From contig NZ_BBJT01000003.1 in the NCBI RefSeq assembly GCF_000739915.1, forward strand, positions 868,001 to 932,000: a stretch of 64,000 bases of DNA, in the 5' to 3' direction. Every line of letters starts with the position of its first letter. Within the stretch, counting starts at the first letter, position 1. Origin of the DNA: Paenibacillus chitinolyticus NBRC 15660. GTDB lineage: Bacteria > Bacillota > Bacilli > Paenibacillales > NBRC-103111. This document shows, piece after piece, positions 7,678 through 17,064 of the stretch. The translations under genes were made by a program, and so were the position numbers. The notes beneath the pieces were generated by a model. It was not told the DNA's origin. It worked only from the letters and a program-made list of their open reading frames with translations, and searched no databases.

Positions 7678-8472
7678 TCAGCTCACCTTATGCTCAATCC
7701 GCAGCTTATCCGCCACCATCGCGATGAATTCGCTATTCGTCGGCTTCGATTTGCTAATATTCACGGTGTAGCCGAAAATAAACGAAATGCTGTCGATGTT
7801 GCCGCGCGTCCAGGCGACTTCAATCGCGTGACGGATGGCGCGTTCGACGCGGCTCGGGGTAGTTTTATATTTTTCCGCAATGGCGGGGTACAGCGTCTTG
7901 GTGATGGCGCCGAGAATTTCGATGTTGTTGTACACCATCGTGATCGCTTCGCGCAGATATTGATATCCTTTAATATGCGCAGGAACGCCGATTTCATGTA
8001 TGATTGTCGTAATGTTAGCGTCCAAATTTTTGCTTTTCGGCATCTGAACGACATTCGCTTTAATGGAACTGGTTGACGTGATAGCCGGCTGGTTGCCCAC
8101 CAGTTGACGGATGCGGTTCGTGAGAACCTCCATGTCAAACGGCTTCAAAATATAATAGGAGGCGCCAAGCTGCACGGCTTTCTGCGTAATATTCTCCTGG
8201 CCGAAGGCCGTGAGCATAATGATCCGCGGAGCCGGATTTAAGTTCATTTCGCGAAGCTTCTCGAGTACACCCAGGCCGTCCAGATGAGGCATGATAATAT
8301 CCAAAATGAGAATATCAGGCACATCCTTCTGCGATTCCATAAAACGGAGCACTTCGTTTCCGTTATAAGCGATGCCTGCAATCTCCATATCTTCCTGTTC
8401 ACTGATAAATTCGGAAAGTAAATGTGTAAACTCTCGGTTGTCGTCCGCTAACAAAACTTGAATCTTTTGCAA
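7678..8472 (-). CDS. spo0A: Sporulation master response regulator Spo0A
   Basis: 264 residues. Receiver domain with acidic pair D10/D11, phosphorylation site D58 ([11 protein letters not shown]) and Lys in YILKPFD; the C-terminal DNA-binding domain starts [22 protein letters not shown] and contains [18 protein letters not shown] start at 8472 with AAAGGAGG 8 nt upstream. Phosphorelay output controlling entry into sporulation, acting at TGTCGAA boxes. The last 23 codons lie on or beyond the attachment core of the inserted element, so the tail [12 protein letters not shown] was probably brought in by the element, while the original end is stranded at 2673. The protein still looks complete and functional. 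Confidence 0.97.
   Translation of the reverse strand: MQKIQVLLADDNREFTHLLSEFISEQEDMEIAGIAYNGNEVLRFMESQKDVPDILILDIIMPHLDGLGVLEKLREMNLNPAPRIIMLTAFGQENITQKAVQLGASYYILKPFDMEVLTNRIRQLVGNQPAITSTSSIKANVVQMPKSKNLDANITTIIHEIGVPAHIKGYQYLREAITMVYNNIEILGAITKTLYPAIAEKYKTTPSRVERAIRHAIEVAWTRGNIDSISFIFGYTVNISKSKPTNSEFIAMVADKLRIEHKVS
7715..7749 (-). repeat. Putative attachment site core, right copy within spo0A codons 242-253
   Basis: Identical over 35 bp to 2710-2744. A further 20-bp identical block (7691-7710 and 2686-2705) lies just downstream in gene sense, separated by four positions of which three differ. Confidence 0.75.
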
Positions 8473-8529
8473 CTTGAAAGCCTCCTTTATTTGTAAAAAA
8501 ATCGAGGGTTTTCTAATTCCTTGTTTTAT

Positions 8530-8558
8530 CATTTCGACACGCCAAATCAAATTCCTTC
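8530..8558 (-). promoter_or_regulatory. Sigma-H type promoter of spo0A
   Basis: On the minus strand GAAGGAATT (8550-8558), 11 bp, then GTCGAAATG (8530-8538), against consensus RNAGGAWWW-N11/12-RNNGAATWW. Sigma-H control of spo0A is known in Bacillus (the Ps promoter). Confidence 0.7.
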
Positions 8559-8640
8559 TGTCGAAAAATTATTTTCTTTATTTTTGTGAGCCGTTATTTT
8601 ATAATAGAGTTTTATTTGGGTATTTCAACATTTTTCGACA
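8533..8640 (-). promoter_or_regulatory. Three 0A boxes upstream of spo0A
   Basis: Exact TGTCGAA occurs at 8533-8539 and 8634-8640 (minus sense) and at 8559-8565 (plus sense). Three in 108 bp is far above chance. They bracket the sigma-H promoter and lie just upstream of the sigma-A one, as expected for autoregulation switching between promoters. Confidence 0.8.
8601..8628 (-). promoter_or_regulatory. Sigma-A type promoter of spo0A
   Basis: TTGAAA (8623-8628), 16 bp, TATTAT (8601-8606) on the minus strand, upstream of the sigma-H promoter as with Pv of Bacillus. Confidence 0.5.
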
Positions 8641-8650
8641 AATCGTTTGC

Positions 8651-8680
8651 AAAAAAAAGAACCAAAGGCTAGCTCGCCTT
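8651..8680 (-). terminator. Terminator of spoIVB
   Basis: Short stem AAGGC/GCCTT overlapping the spoIVB stop, then TGGTTCTTTTTTTT on the minus strand. Confidence 0.5.
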
Positions 8681-10003
8681 CAGTCCTTTCGCATCTGATT
8701 CGGGCCGGAGCAGAATGCCTGCATCCTGGAGCATCCATTCGATAAAGCAGCCGTACCCGCTGGACGGATCGTTCACGAATACGTGGGTGACCGCTCCGAT
8801 CATTTTGCCGTTCTGGATAATCGGGCTCCCGCTCATCCCCTGTACGATACCGCCGGTCTTCTCAAGCAGCCGCTTATCGGTTACTTTGATGACCATCCCC
8901 TTGGTTGCGGGGTTTCCCTGCTTGGCTACATGCACAACCTCGATATCGAACTTCTCCACTTTCTGTCCGCTCACGACCGTATAAATTTGAGCCGGTCCTT
9001 CTTTTACCTCTTCCGCGAATGCGACCGGAATCGGCGTTCGGGATAAACTATACTCAGGAGCTTGTTCCATTTTGCCGAAAATGCCGAACGGAGTATTTTT
9101 CTCAATCGTCCCGATCACCTTGCTGTCCCGGAAAATTTGCGCATGCTTCTCGCCGGGCTCGCCGTTCTGGCTTTTGGCAATCGACGTCACGTTGGAGTGA
9201 ACGACCTCGCCGCTGCCGACCACAATCGGGGTCTGCGTGTCCATATCGGTAATCACATGACCCAAGGCACCGTAAACGTTCTGCTCGGGCGCGTAGAAGG
9301 TCAGAGTGCCCACTCCGGCCGCGGAATCGCGAATGTACAGGCCGAGCCGGTACGACTTATCCACGACGTCATAAGCGGGCTTCAGCTTCAGTTCGAAGCG
9401 CTGTTGACCTCTTTGAACCGTCAGTTCCAGCGGCTTCTTGCTTTGACCGGCTTTATTGACGAGACCGGATACCTTGGACACGTCCGCAGAGGGACTACCG
9501 TTGATCGCAACAATCAAATCACCGACCTGCACCTTCGCTTCTTCCCCCGGCGAGATCTTCTGCTTCTCGGTCACGGCGACCAGATGATGGCCTACAACCA
9601 GAATGCCGGCTGACTTGATTTTGACGCCAATGGTTTGCCCGCCGGGAAGGACTTTCAGGTCCGGCACGACATTGACCTTAACGGTCTTGAGAGGAATGGC
9701 TCCGAACAGCTTCAGTTTCATCTCGGTGTAGCCCTGCTGGTTGGACTGGAGGGAAATCGGATCTTTCAAATTAACTTGAAATGAGTGCCGGGAGTTCCCG
9801 TTAACCTTGACTATTTCGGGGTCTTCCACCGTAAGCATGGCGTTGACCGGCATGGAAAGCCTGAGTTCTTTGGCTTGCCCGCTAAAAAGCCGGAGCTCAT
9901 CGGGGAAGGAGGCGAAGCTTTGGAAAGGGGCGGATACACTTAGGATACAAACAAAGAAAACGAGCAGGAGACCAATGAATCTTCTACGACGATTCGATTT
10001 CAC
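8669..10003 (-). CDS. spoIVB: SpoIVB serine peptidase (sigma-K checkpoint)
   Basis: 444 residues from the GTG at 10003, which has AGGAGG 7 nt upstream. Membrane anchor at about 8-25, PDZ domain at about 130-200 (KVQVGDLIVAINGS), then the S55 peptidase domain with catalytic H249 (YGALGHVI), D376 (IKVTDK) and S391 (GMSGSP). The His-Ser distance of 142 residues equals that of the Bacillus subtilis enzyme. Made in the forespore and secreted into the space between membranes, it cleaves SpoIVFA to free SpoIVFB and activate sigma-K. It sits between recN and spo0A as usual. Confidence 0.96.
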   Translation of the reverse strand: MKSNRRRRFIGLLLVFFVCILSVSAPFQSFASFPDELRLFSGQAKELRLSMPVNAMLTVEDPEIVKVNGNSRHSFQVNLKDPISLQSNQQGYTEMKLKLFGAIPLKTVKVNVVPDLKVLPGGQTIGVKIKSAGILVVGHHLVAVTEKQKISPGEEAKVQVGDLIVAINGSPSADVSKVSGLVNKAGQSKKPLELTVQRGQQRFELKLKPAYDVVDKSYRLGLYIRDSAAGVGTLTFYAPEQNVYGALGHVITDMDTQTPIVVGSGEVVHSNVTSIAKSQNGEPGEKHAQIFRDSKVIGTIEKNTPFGIFGKMEQAPEYSLSRTPIPVAFAEEVKEGPAQIYTVVSGQKVEKFDIEVVHVAKQGNPATKGMVIKVTDKRLLEKTGGIVQGMSGSPIIQNGKMIGAVTHVFVNDPSSGYGCFIEWMLQDAGILLRPESDAKGLKAS

Positions 10004-10114
10004 AAGACACCCTCCTTCTGCTTTCTTGCCCTGACGAACCCTCGTCAAATGCGTACCCTTAAGGTATCCTCCCTCCATTCGTTTTATAACTGCAAATGCT
10101 TCTAGAGACCTCAG

Positions 10115-11851
10115 TTAGTTCCTTGACTTTTTTTCATCCGCCAAAGCAAGCATTTCTTGAGCGTGATGAAGGGTCGTTTCCGTCACTTCGACGCCTCCGA
10201 GCATCCGTGCCAGCTCTTCGATACGTCCGCGGCGGTCCAGATCGGTCACGCGGGTAAACGTGCGTTCGCCCTGTACTTCTTTATGAATGTAAAAATGTAC
10301 GTCGGCCATGCATGCCACCTGCGGTAAATGCGTAATGCTAAAGACCTGGCAGCTTCGCGAAAGCAGCGAAAGCTTCTCGGCAATCGCCTGAGCCGCGCGT
10401 CCGCTGACACCCGTATCCACTTCGTCGAAGACGAGTACGGGAATCTGGTCCAGCCGGGCGAAAATACTCTTCATGGCGAGCATAATCCGGGAAAGCTCCC
10501 CGCCCGATGCGATTTTGCTGAGTCCGCGGAGCGGCTCTCCGGGGTTCGGCGCCATCAGGAACTCGACAAGATCGATTCCGTCCCGGGTGAATTTAACGGG
10601 CTGGTCGCCAATCTCCAGCCCTCCGCCACCGGCGGGAACCGGGGTATGCGACACCTGGACGCGGAACTGCGTGCGCTCCATATGGAGGTCGCGGAGCTCC
10701 GTTTCGATTTCACCGGCCAGACGGTCCGCGATTTTTTTGCGGGAATCGGACAGCTTCCGGGCCGCTTTCGTGAGCTGGACGATTTCACGGTCGAGCTTCT
10801 CCTGCAGCTTCTGTATTATCTCATCCTTGTTCTCGATCGTGGCGAGTTCTCCGCTCACTTTCTCGCTGTACGCCAAAATCTCCGCAATCGTGTCGCCGTA
10901 TTTACGGCGCAGCGAAGCGATCATATCGAGGCGCAGCTCGATTTCGTCCAGCCGCTCCGGATTGAATTCAATGTCGTCGCGGTAATCCCTAAGCTGGTAA
11001 GCGGCATCTTCAAGCTGGTAAAACGCGCTTTGCATCTGCTCCAGCAGAGGAGCGATTCCCGCGCTGTCAATTGCCGCCACGTCCTGGATGCGGGCGATGG
11101 ACTTGCCTATGGCTTCCAGCCCGTTGCTCGCTCCGTACAGCGTATCGTAGGAGGCCGCCACGCTCGAATACAGCTTCTCGGCGTTCGCCAGCTTGCTTTT
11201 CTCCTCCGCCAGCGTGACGTCTTCGCCCTCCTTCAAGGAAGCCGCGGCGATTTCATCCACCTGGAAACGGTACAGGTCGATCATCTGCAAGGACTGCTTG
11301 CTCGTTTCCTGGAGCGCCCTCAGCTCTTTGCGGAGCTTCGTGTAGCGGTCGTACGATTCGCGGTATGCCGCCAGGTTGGGACCCACCTCTTTATCTCCGT
11401 AAGCATCCAGCCAGTGGATGTGTTCGTCCGATTTGAGAAGAGACTGATGCTCATGCTGGCCGTGAATATTGACGAGCCAGCCGCCGACTTCGCGCAGCAT
11501 CGTCAAATTAACGAGCTGGCCGTTGATCCGGCTGGAGCTTTTGCCGCCTGCCGTGACTTCGCGGCGGATAAGCAGCTGCTCCTCCCCCTCGGCTTCGATG
11601 CCGAGCTGGGCAAGCGTCGTCCATACGGGGTGTCCTTCGCCGATTTCGAAAACAGCCTCGATCTCGGCTTTCTCGCTGCCGTAGCGGACCAATTCGGAGG
11701 AACCCCGGCCGCCGACAATCAGGCTCAGCGCGTCGATAATGATGGATTTACCGGCGCCTGTCTCACCCGTCAGAACATGAAAGCCGGATTTAAATCCGAT
11801 GTGAACGTATTCGATAACCGCCAAATTGCGGATAGACAGTTCTGTGAGCAT
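10115..11851 (-). CDS. recN: DNA repair protein RecN
   Basis: 578 residues, SMC-like ATPase. Walker A GETGAGKS at about 31-38, long central coiled coil (about 155-360), then the signature LSKIASGGELSRIMLA and Walker B PVLVFDEVDTGVSG near the C-terminus. Acts early at double-strand breaks, bridging DNA ends for RecA-dependent repair. GGGGAGG lies 4 nt before the ATG. Follows argR closely (32 bp) and precedes spoIVB, the common Bacillales order. Confidence 0.96.
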   Translation of the reverse strand: MLTELSIRNLAVIEYVHIGFKSGFHVLTGETGAGKSIIIDALSLIVGGRGSSELVRYGSEKAEIEAVFEIGEGHPVWTTLAQLGIEAEGEEQLLIRREVTAGGKSSSRINGQLVNLTMLREVGGWLVNIHGQHEHQSLLKSDEHIHWLDAYGDKEVGPNLAAYRESYDRYTKLRKELRALQETSKQSLQMIDLYRFQVDEIAAASLKEGEDVTLAEEKSKLANAEKLYSSVAASYDTLYGASNGLEAIGKSIARIQDVAAIDSAGIAPLLEQMQSAFYQLEDAAYQLRDYRDDIEFNPERLDEIELRLDMIASLRRKYGDTIAEILAYSEKVSGELATIENKDEIIQKLQEKLDREIVQLTKAARKLSDSRKKIADRLAGEIETELRDLHMERTQFRVQVSHTPVPAGGGGLEIGDQPVKFTRDGIDLVEFLMAPNPGEPLRGLSKIASGGELSRIMLAMKSIFARLDQIPVLVFDEVDTGVSGRAAQAIAEKLSLLSRSCQVFSITHLPQVACMADVHFYIHKEVQGERTFTRVTDLDRRGRIEELARMLGGVEVTETTLHHAQEMLALADEKKSRN

Positions 11852-11883
11852 AGGTCCTCCCCTGAATTCGCTGCATGACCGAG

Positions 11884-12330
11884 TCAGATCAGCGACATAA
11901 TCTGATTCACGACTTTCTGGCTGACATCCTTCGTCCGGCAGATGATCAGAATCGTGTCATCCCCGCATATCGTCCCCATGATTTCAGTCCATTCCAAATT
12001 ATCGATCAAAGCGCAAATCGTATTTGCCGTTCCGGGCATACACTTCATGACAACCAGATTTTCGGTAAAATCGATGTTGATAAAATGATCGCTTAGCGCC
12101 CGTTTGAGCCGCTGCATCGGATTGTAGCGCTGATCAGCCGGCATCGAATATTTATATCTTCCGTCATCAAGCGGGACCTTGATCAGATGCAGTTCTTTGA
12201 TATCCCTGGAAACCGTCGCCTGAGTCACGTTGAAACCCGCGGTGCGCAGCGATTCCACCAGCTCGTCCTGAGTTTCGATCTCTTGGCCCGTAATGATTTC
12301 CCGGATTTTAACGTGGCGTTGCCCTTTCAT
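11884..12330 (-). CDS. argR: Arginine repressor ArgR/AhrC
   Basis: 148 residues. N-terminal winged helix ([29 protein letters not shown]) and C-terminal arginine-binding oligomerisation domain with the conserved [14 protein letters not shown]. Represses arginine biosynthesis and activates catabolism when arginine is bound. Its ATG overlaps the stop of the upstream membrane protein gene by 4 bp, indicating translational coupling. Confidence 0.95.
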   Translation of the reverse strand: MKGQRHVKIREIITGQEIETQDELVESLRTAGFNVTQATVSRDIKELHLIKVPLDDGRYKYSMPADQRYNPMQRLKRALSDHFINIDFTENLVVMKCMPGTANTICALIDNLEWTEIMGTICGDDTILIICRTKDVSQKVVNQIMSLI

Positions 12331-12797
12331 TCGAACACCTCAATGTGAAACGTAATTTGTTTGATCTTGCGTCCGTTCATGTCCACGTAAAGCACCCCGG
12401 CCGCTTCCGGCACGAGGAGCGAGTACACCAGCAGCATGTCGCGGATAGCGCTTCCTGTCATCTCGAGCGGCTTGCGTTCGCGCGCCACCTTGACGAGATA
12501 CAGATTGTCCTCTTTTTCAGCAAAATAGTCGATAAACAGGCGGCTGTACAGCTCTTCCTTCTGATTCAGGGTCATCGAAATCGGGATTTTGGTTTTCCCG
12601 CCCACCACGTCAAACCCGGCACCGATCAGAAGTTCGACGACATCATCGTCTTCCGGGACTTCGTTATAGTCCGTAATGCGGTTAGGTTGGAAGGAATCAG
12701 CGTAAGGCTCATACAGCCACTTTCGGAAACTTATGCCGGCCCATGCTGCGAGAAGTCCTAAGAGCAAAATTAGGATAAGCGTATCCCCGTGCTGCAT
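12327..12797 (-). CDS. Membrane-anchored protein of unknown function upstream of argR
   Basis: 156 residues. One N-terminal membrane helix (about 7-24), then a soluble, acidic domain ([27 protein letters not shown], ending [13 protein letters not shown]). Not a family I can name. The reading frame is clean, has GAGGTGAT in front, and overlaps argR by 4 bp, so it is a real gene. Function unknown; coupling to argR could be mere packing. Confidence 0.7.
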   Translation of the reverse strand: MQHGDTLILILLLGLLAAWAGISFRKWLYEPYADSFQPNRITDYNEVPEDDDVVELLIGAGFDVVGGKTKIPISMTLNQKEELYSRLFIDYFAEKEDNLYLVKVARERKPLEMTGSAIRDMLLVYSLLVPEAAGVLYVDMNGRKIKQITFHIEVFE

Positions 12798-12926
12798 ACC
12801 GGATCACCTCGACGTACCTATTCGCTAAGCGAGGCGGGGATTCCTTTTGGTTGTGACGTCTTTTTCCAAGTGTTTTCCTGTGTTTACTTGCGGAAAACCT
12901 GGCTTTCTGTTAAAACCGCCCTACCG

Positions 12927-13769
12927 TCAATACCGGGTTTCCGGTTTGGCGAACATGGCCTTGGCCTCCGGAACGACGCGGTCGATCAGGGATTGAAGAG
13001 GTTCCTCCAGCTTTTCCGTATCTTCGGGGTTGCAGGTCCAGTACGCAAGAAATTCAATGTTTCCTTCGCCGCCGGTAATCGGGGAAAACGTAAGTCCTTT
13101 TAAGTAAAAACCGATCTCCTTCGCGAATCCGAGGACACTTTCCAATACGTCCTTATGCACTTCGGAATCCCGGATCACTCCGGATTTGCCGACTTTCTCG
13201 CGTCCCGCTTCGAATTGAGGCTTGATGAGGGCAACCGTCTCCCCTTTTACACCCAGCATCGTTTTCAGCGGAGGCAGAATGATTTTCAGGGAAATGAAAG
13301 ATACATCGATCGTGGCAAAAGACGGGGGCGGACCGGTCAATTCCTCCGGCGTCAAGTAACGGAAATTCGTGCGTTCCATAACCTGGACGCGCTCATCCTG
13401 ACGAAGCGACCAGTCAAGCTGGTTATATCCTACATCGATCGCGTATACATACGAGGCCCCGTTCTGAAGCGCGCAGTCGGTAAAACCGCCGGTAGAAGCC
13501 CCGATATCGAGCATAACCGCGTTTTTTACGTCGATGTTAAATTGTTTCAACGCTTTTTCCAGTTTTAAACCTCCGCGGCTTACGTAAGGATGCACCGCAC
13601 CCTTTACTTTTAAGGCGGCCGCGCGGCTAATTTTCATTCCCGCCTTATCGACAGGCTCCTCATCAGCAAAAACAAGGCCAGCCATAATGGCGGCCTTGGC
13701 TTTTTCTCTGCTTTCAAAATAGCCTTGTTCGACGAGCAGTACATCAATTCGTTCTTTATCTGTCGCCAT
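12927..13769 (-). CDS. tlyA: TlyA-family rRNA 2'-O-methyltransferase (YqxC)
   Basis: 280 residues from ATG 13769 (AGGAG 8 nt upstream; the frame extends 93 nt further without a better start). S4 RNA-binding domain at 5-65 (RIDVLLVEQGYFESREKAK), then an FtsJ-like methyltransferase with SAM motif MLDIGASTGGFTDC and catalytic-type KPQFEAGREKVGKGG-like segment (LIKPQFEAGREKV). Mycobacterial TlyA methylates 16S and 23S rRNA; the target in bacilli is less clear. Lies between dxs and argR as in relatives. Confidence 0.93.
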   Translation of the reverse strand: MATDKERIDVLLVEQGYFESREKAKAAIMAGLVFADEEPVDKAGMKISRAAALKVKGAVHPYVSRGGLKLEKALKQFNIDVKNAVMLDIGASTGGFTDCALQNGASYVYAIDVGYNQLDWSLRQDERVQVMERTNFRYLTPEELTGPPPSFATIDVSFISLKIILPPLKTMLGVKGETVALIKPQFEAGREKVGKSGVIRDSEVHKDVLESVLGFAKEIGFYLKGLTFSPITGGEGNIEFLAYWTCNPEDTEKLEEPLQSLIDRVVPEAKAMFAKPETRY

Positions 13770-13896
13770 TCCATAAGCTCCTGTTATCGTTCGTCGTTTG
13801 GGCCGGCTGCCGCCGGCACGTGTAAGCTGGTTCCCGTGGTTGACCTCGTCATGCGACGCCAAACCAGGCCCTGCCCTTCGGGTTTCTTTTGCCGCG

Positions 13897-15798
13897 TTAG
13901 GCGTTCAGGCCGGCGGAACGCTGGCGTTTGCGCGGCAGCAGCGTGTGCACCTGCGTAATCAGGTGCTCGGCGGTTAAGCCGACTTCTTGGCGCTGTTCTT
14001 TGATGGAACCGTGTTCCACAAAGTAATCCGGCACGCCCATCGTGCGGACACGCATGCCTTCGATGCCCTGTTTCGCATAAAATTCGAGCACCGCGCTGCC
14101 GAAGCCGCCTTGTTCCGATCCTTCTTCCATAGTGATGATCGGCATGTGCTCTTTGGCAAGCTGGAGAAGCATGGCCTCATCCATCGGTTTGATAAACCGG
14201 GCGTTGATAACGCGCAGGTTGATGCCTTCTTTTCTCAGCATATCCGCGGCTTCCAGAGCAACCTGGTTCATCGGGCCGACGGCCAGAACCGCCATCGTTT
14301 CCCCTTCGGTCAGCGTTTCCCAGGTGCCGATCGGAATCGGCTGCGGATTCTCATCCATCGGGACGCCTAGCCCGTTGATTCGGGCATAACGGACGGCGAT
14401 CGGCCCTTCGTTATAGTCAATCCCCGTCCGCATCATGCGGCGGAGTTCATTCTCGTCTTTGGGCATCATGAGCACCATATTCGGCAAGCTGCGCAGGAAG
14501 GAGATATCGTATACGCCCTGATGCGTTTCCCCGTCGGGCCCTACGAAACCAGCACGGTCAATGGCAAACATGACATTCAGCTTGGGACGGCAAATATCAT
14601 GCACGACCTGGTCGTAGGCACGCTGGAGGAAAGTCGAGTAAACCGCAAATACCGGTTTCATCCCTTCCGCCGCCATGCCTGCACATAATGTAGCGGCATG
14701 CTGTTCGGCGATGCCTACATCAATCATGCGCTCAGGGAAGCGGGCGGCGAAATTCATCAGCCCCGATCCTCCCGGCATGGCCGGCGTGACCGCCACTACG
14801 CGCTCGTCTTTCTCGGCAAACTCAATAAGCGTATTGCCGAATACTTCGGTGTACATGGGATTCCCCACGGCTTTAAGAAACTGGCCGGACTCGATCTTGT
14901 ACGGGCTGGCCCCGTGCCATTTATGGGAATCCATCTCGGCGGGGGAGTACCCTTTGCCCTTGGTCGTAATGACGTGGATGAGCACAGGGCCCTCCACTTT
15001 CTCCGACTGCTTCAACGTTTCAAGCAGCAGAGGCAGATTATGACCGTCAACCGGACCGATGTAGTTGAACCCGAGTTCCTCGAACCAGACACCGGAAACA
15101 AGCAAATATTTCAGGCTATCCTTGACTTTCTCCGCCGTCTTGGCCAGAGTCCCTCCGATAGCCGGGATTTTCTTAAGGAGACTTTCGACTTCTTCTTTCG
15201 CTTTGCGGTAGTGCTTGTCGGACCGGATCTTGCTCAAATAATTGTGGATCGCGCCCACGTTCGGGGCAATAGACATCTCGTTGTCGTTCAGAATAACGGT
15301 CAGATTCTTCTTCTCATGGCCGATATGGTTCATCGCTTCAAGCGCCATACCGCCCGTCATGGCTCCGTCGCCGATCACGGCAAAAACACGGAAGTCTTCG
15401 CCTTTCAGATCCCGGGCCATGGCCATCCCCATCGCAGCCGATAGCGAGGTGCTGCTGTGTCCCGCTTCCCATACATCGTGATCGCTTTCCGCCCGCTTGA
15501 TGAAGCCGCACATCCCCTTGTACTTGCGCAGGGTATCGAAACGGTCTTTACGCCCGGTTAAAATTTTGTGCACGTACGCCTGATGCCCCACGTCGAAAAT
15601 AAATTTGTCCCGGGGGCTGTCGTACAGCGTATGCAGCGCGATGGTCAGCTCCACTATGCCCAGATTGGAGGAGAGGTGCCCGCCGGAAGCAGACAGCTTT
15701 TCAACGAGAAATTGCCGAATTTCCTCTGCCAGCTGTTCAAGCTCCGCCGTAGACAACCTCTTTAAATCCTCTGGCTGGTTAATATGATCGAGCAGCAC
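13897..15798 (-). CDS. dxs: 1-deoxy-D-xylulose-5-phosphate synthase
   Basis: 633 residues. Joins pyruvate and glyceraldehyde-3-phosphate with thiamine diphosphate, the first step of the MEP isoprenoid route. Visible are [13 protein letters not shown], the ThDP motif [27 protein letters not shown] with the catalytic Glu, and the C-terminal transketolase domain. The GTG at 15798 is taken as start because GAGG lies 8 nt upstream and the frame then aligns with known N-termini; a TTG 21 nt earlier has no site. Followed by tlyA, preceded by ispA. Confidence 0.96.
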   Translation of the reverse strand: MLLDHINQPEDLKRLSTAELEQLAEEIRQFLVEKLSASGGHLSSNLGIVELTIALHTLYDSPRDKFIFDVGHQAYVHKILTGRKDRFDTLRKYKGMCGFIKRAESDHDVWEAGHSSTSLSAAMGMAMARDLKGEDFRVFAVIGDGAMTGGMALEAMNHIGHEKKNLTVILNDNEMSIAPNVGAIHNYLSKIRSDKHYRKAKEEVESLLKKIPAIGGTLAKTAEKVKDSLKYLLVSGVWFEELGFNYIGPVDGHNLPLLLETLKQSEKVEGPVLIHVITTKGKGYSPAEMDSHKWHGASPYKIESGQFLKAVGNPMYTEVFGNTLIEFAEKDERVVAVTPAMPGGSGLMNFAARFPERMIDVGIAEQHAATLCAGMAAEGMKPVFAVYSTFLQRAYDQVVHDICRPKLNVMFAIDRAGFVGPDGETHQGVYDISFLRSLPNMVLMMPKDENELRRMMRTGIDYNEGPIAVRYARINGLGVPMDENPQPIPIGTWETLTEGETMAVLAVGPMNQVALEAADMLRKEGINLRVINARFIKPMDEAMLLQLAKEHMPIITMEEGSEQGGFGSAVLEFYAKQGIEGMRVRTMGVPDYFVEHGSIKEQRQEVGLTAEHLITQVHTLLPRKRQRSAGLNA

Positions 15799-15892
15799 AT
15801 TAATTTCCTCGCTTTCCAAAGGTGAAAATTAGCAAAATTTATGAAATACGTTCATGTGTTCGTGTAATTGATTTCACCATTATACCATAATT

Positions 15893-16795
15893 TCAGCGGT
15901 CACGCTTCATCAGGTAATCGGCCAGCTCCAGCAGCCTTTGCGGTTTCGGCAGAACCCCGCCTGCGATGGCCGTTTTGGCTTCGTCCGTCAGCTGCGCGAC
16001 CCGCCGCTCCGATTCCTCCATCCCGATGAAAAAAGGATAAGTCACCTTGTGCTGCTTCTCGTCGCTGCCTACGGCTTTGCCCAGCTTCTCCTGCGTGCCG
16101 GTCACATCCAGAATATCGTCCTGGATCTGGAACGCCAGCCCGATCGAGCGGCCGAAGTCCGTAAGCGCTTCAAGCTGCTTGTCGTCCGCGCCCGCAACCC
16201 TTCCGCCCGCGCGGAGAGAGAACATGATGAGATCGCTCGTTTTGTGCTGATGGATATATTCCAGGCCGCTAAGCTCCGTAATGCCCTGCTCGCCCTTCAT
16301 ATCGGCCACTTGCCCGCCCACCATTCCCCGGGCTCCGGAATATTCGGCGAGTTCCTCGACGATGTTCAGAACCTGTTCGGCCGGAACACCGTGCCGGCGC
16401 GCCTGTGATGCGCTGTAAAACGCCTGGGTCAACAGAGCGTCACCCGCAAGGATGGCCATCGCTTCTCCGTAAACTTTATGGTTGGTTAGTTTGCCCCTCC
16501 GGTAGTCATCATTATCCATAGCAGGCAAATCATCGTGGATCAGCGAGTACGTATGCACCATTTCAATGGCGCAGGCTACCGGCATAGCGGCTTCCTTCCG
16601 TCCCCCCAGCGCTTCCGCCGCTGCAAGAACGAGAATCGGCCTAAGCCGCTTGCCTCCCGCATCGATCGAATACTGGGCGGACTGCCGCAGCACATCCGGA
16701 ATGTCCCAAAGCCGGGGGAACAGCTCCTGAAGCTCTCCCTCGACTTCTTTCGCATAGGAAGCGATATATTCTTGGATGTTCATGTCTGTGTTCAA
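15893..16795 (-). CDS. ispA: Farnesyl diphosphate (polyprenyl) synthase
   Basis: 300 residues. First aspartate-rich motif DDLPAMDNDDYRRG, second motif DDILD in LAFQIQDDILDVTG, and GGKRLRP. Condenses DMAPP/GPP with IPP. The TTG start overlaps the xseB stop (TTGA) with GGGGA upstream. Works directly downstream of Dxs in isoprenoid supply. Confidence 0.95.
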   Translation of the reverse strand: MNTDMNIQEYIASYAKEVEGELQELFPRLWDIPDVLRQSAQYSIDAGGKRLRPILVLAAAEALGGRKEAAMPVACAIEMVHTYSLIHDDLPAMDNDDYRRGKLTNHKVYGEAMAILAGDALLTQAFYSASQARRHGVPAEQVLNIVEELAEYSGARGMVGGQVADMKGEQGITELSGLEYIHQHKTSDLIMFSLRAGGRVAGADDKQLEALTDFGRSIGLAFQIQDDILDVTGTQEKLGKAVGSDEKQHKVTYPFFIGMEESERRVAQLTDEAKTAIAGGVLPKPQRLLELADYLMKRDR

Positions 16796-17064
16796 CGGGA
16801 TTCCCCTTTGTCCTCGATCATATTGGCTCCGAACGGCTTCTTCGAGAGGCCGGCTTCGCTTTCTACGAGCATTTCGATCTTCTTCTCCACCGTTTCAAGC
16901 TTTTGGCCGCACAGGTGAGACAGCTTCATGCCCTCCTGGTACAGCTCGATCGCCTGCTCGAGAGGGACATCCCCGCTCTCCAGCTTCGCAACGATTCCCT
17001 CCAGCTTGTCCATCGCTTCCTCAAAGCTGATGGCGGTTTCTTCCTGATTACTTTCGTTCCCCAT
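16792..17064 (-). CDS. xseB: Exodeoxyribonuclease VII small subunit
   Basis: 90 residues. Conserved SFEEAMDKLEGIVAKLESGDVPLEQAIELYQEGM helical hairpin. Partner of XseA. Overlaps xseA by 17 bp and ispA by 4 bp. Confidence 0.95.
   Translation of the reverse strand: MGNESNQEETAISFEEAMDKLEGIVAKLESGDVPLEQAIELYQEGMKLSHLCGQKLETVEKKIEMLVESEAGLSKKPFGANMIEDKGESR

Larger units (their letters stand above)
2710..7714. mobile_element. 5-kb integrative element inserted in the 3' end of spo0A
   Basis: Bounded by direct repeats of the spo0A end (2673-2801 and 7678-7806). It contains a tyrosine recombinase beside the reconstituted spo0A, a truncated serine recombinase, cargo genes (ATP-grasp, glycosyltransferase remnant, aspartoacylase-like hydrolase, small unknown gene) and is visibly more AT-rich than the block to its right. 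No conjugation, capsid or replication genes are seen, so it is either a small mobilizable island or a decayed remnant. Both repeat copies extend beyond the 35-bp core with diverged spo0A-like sequence. This suggests the element itself carried a spo0A 3' end from another strain or species. Confidence 0.8.

Noticed and set aside
10328-11878. 516-codon open frame on the plus strand opposite recN
   Set aside because: Antisense to a clear RecN with all motifs. Its protein is Arg/Leu-rich with no family features; such frames arise from GC-rich codon usage.
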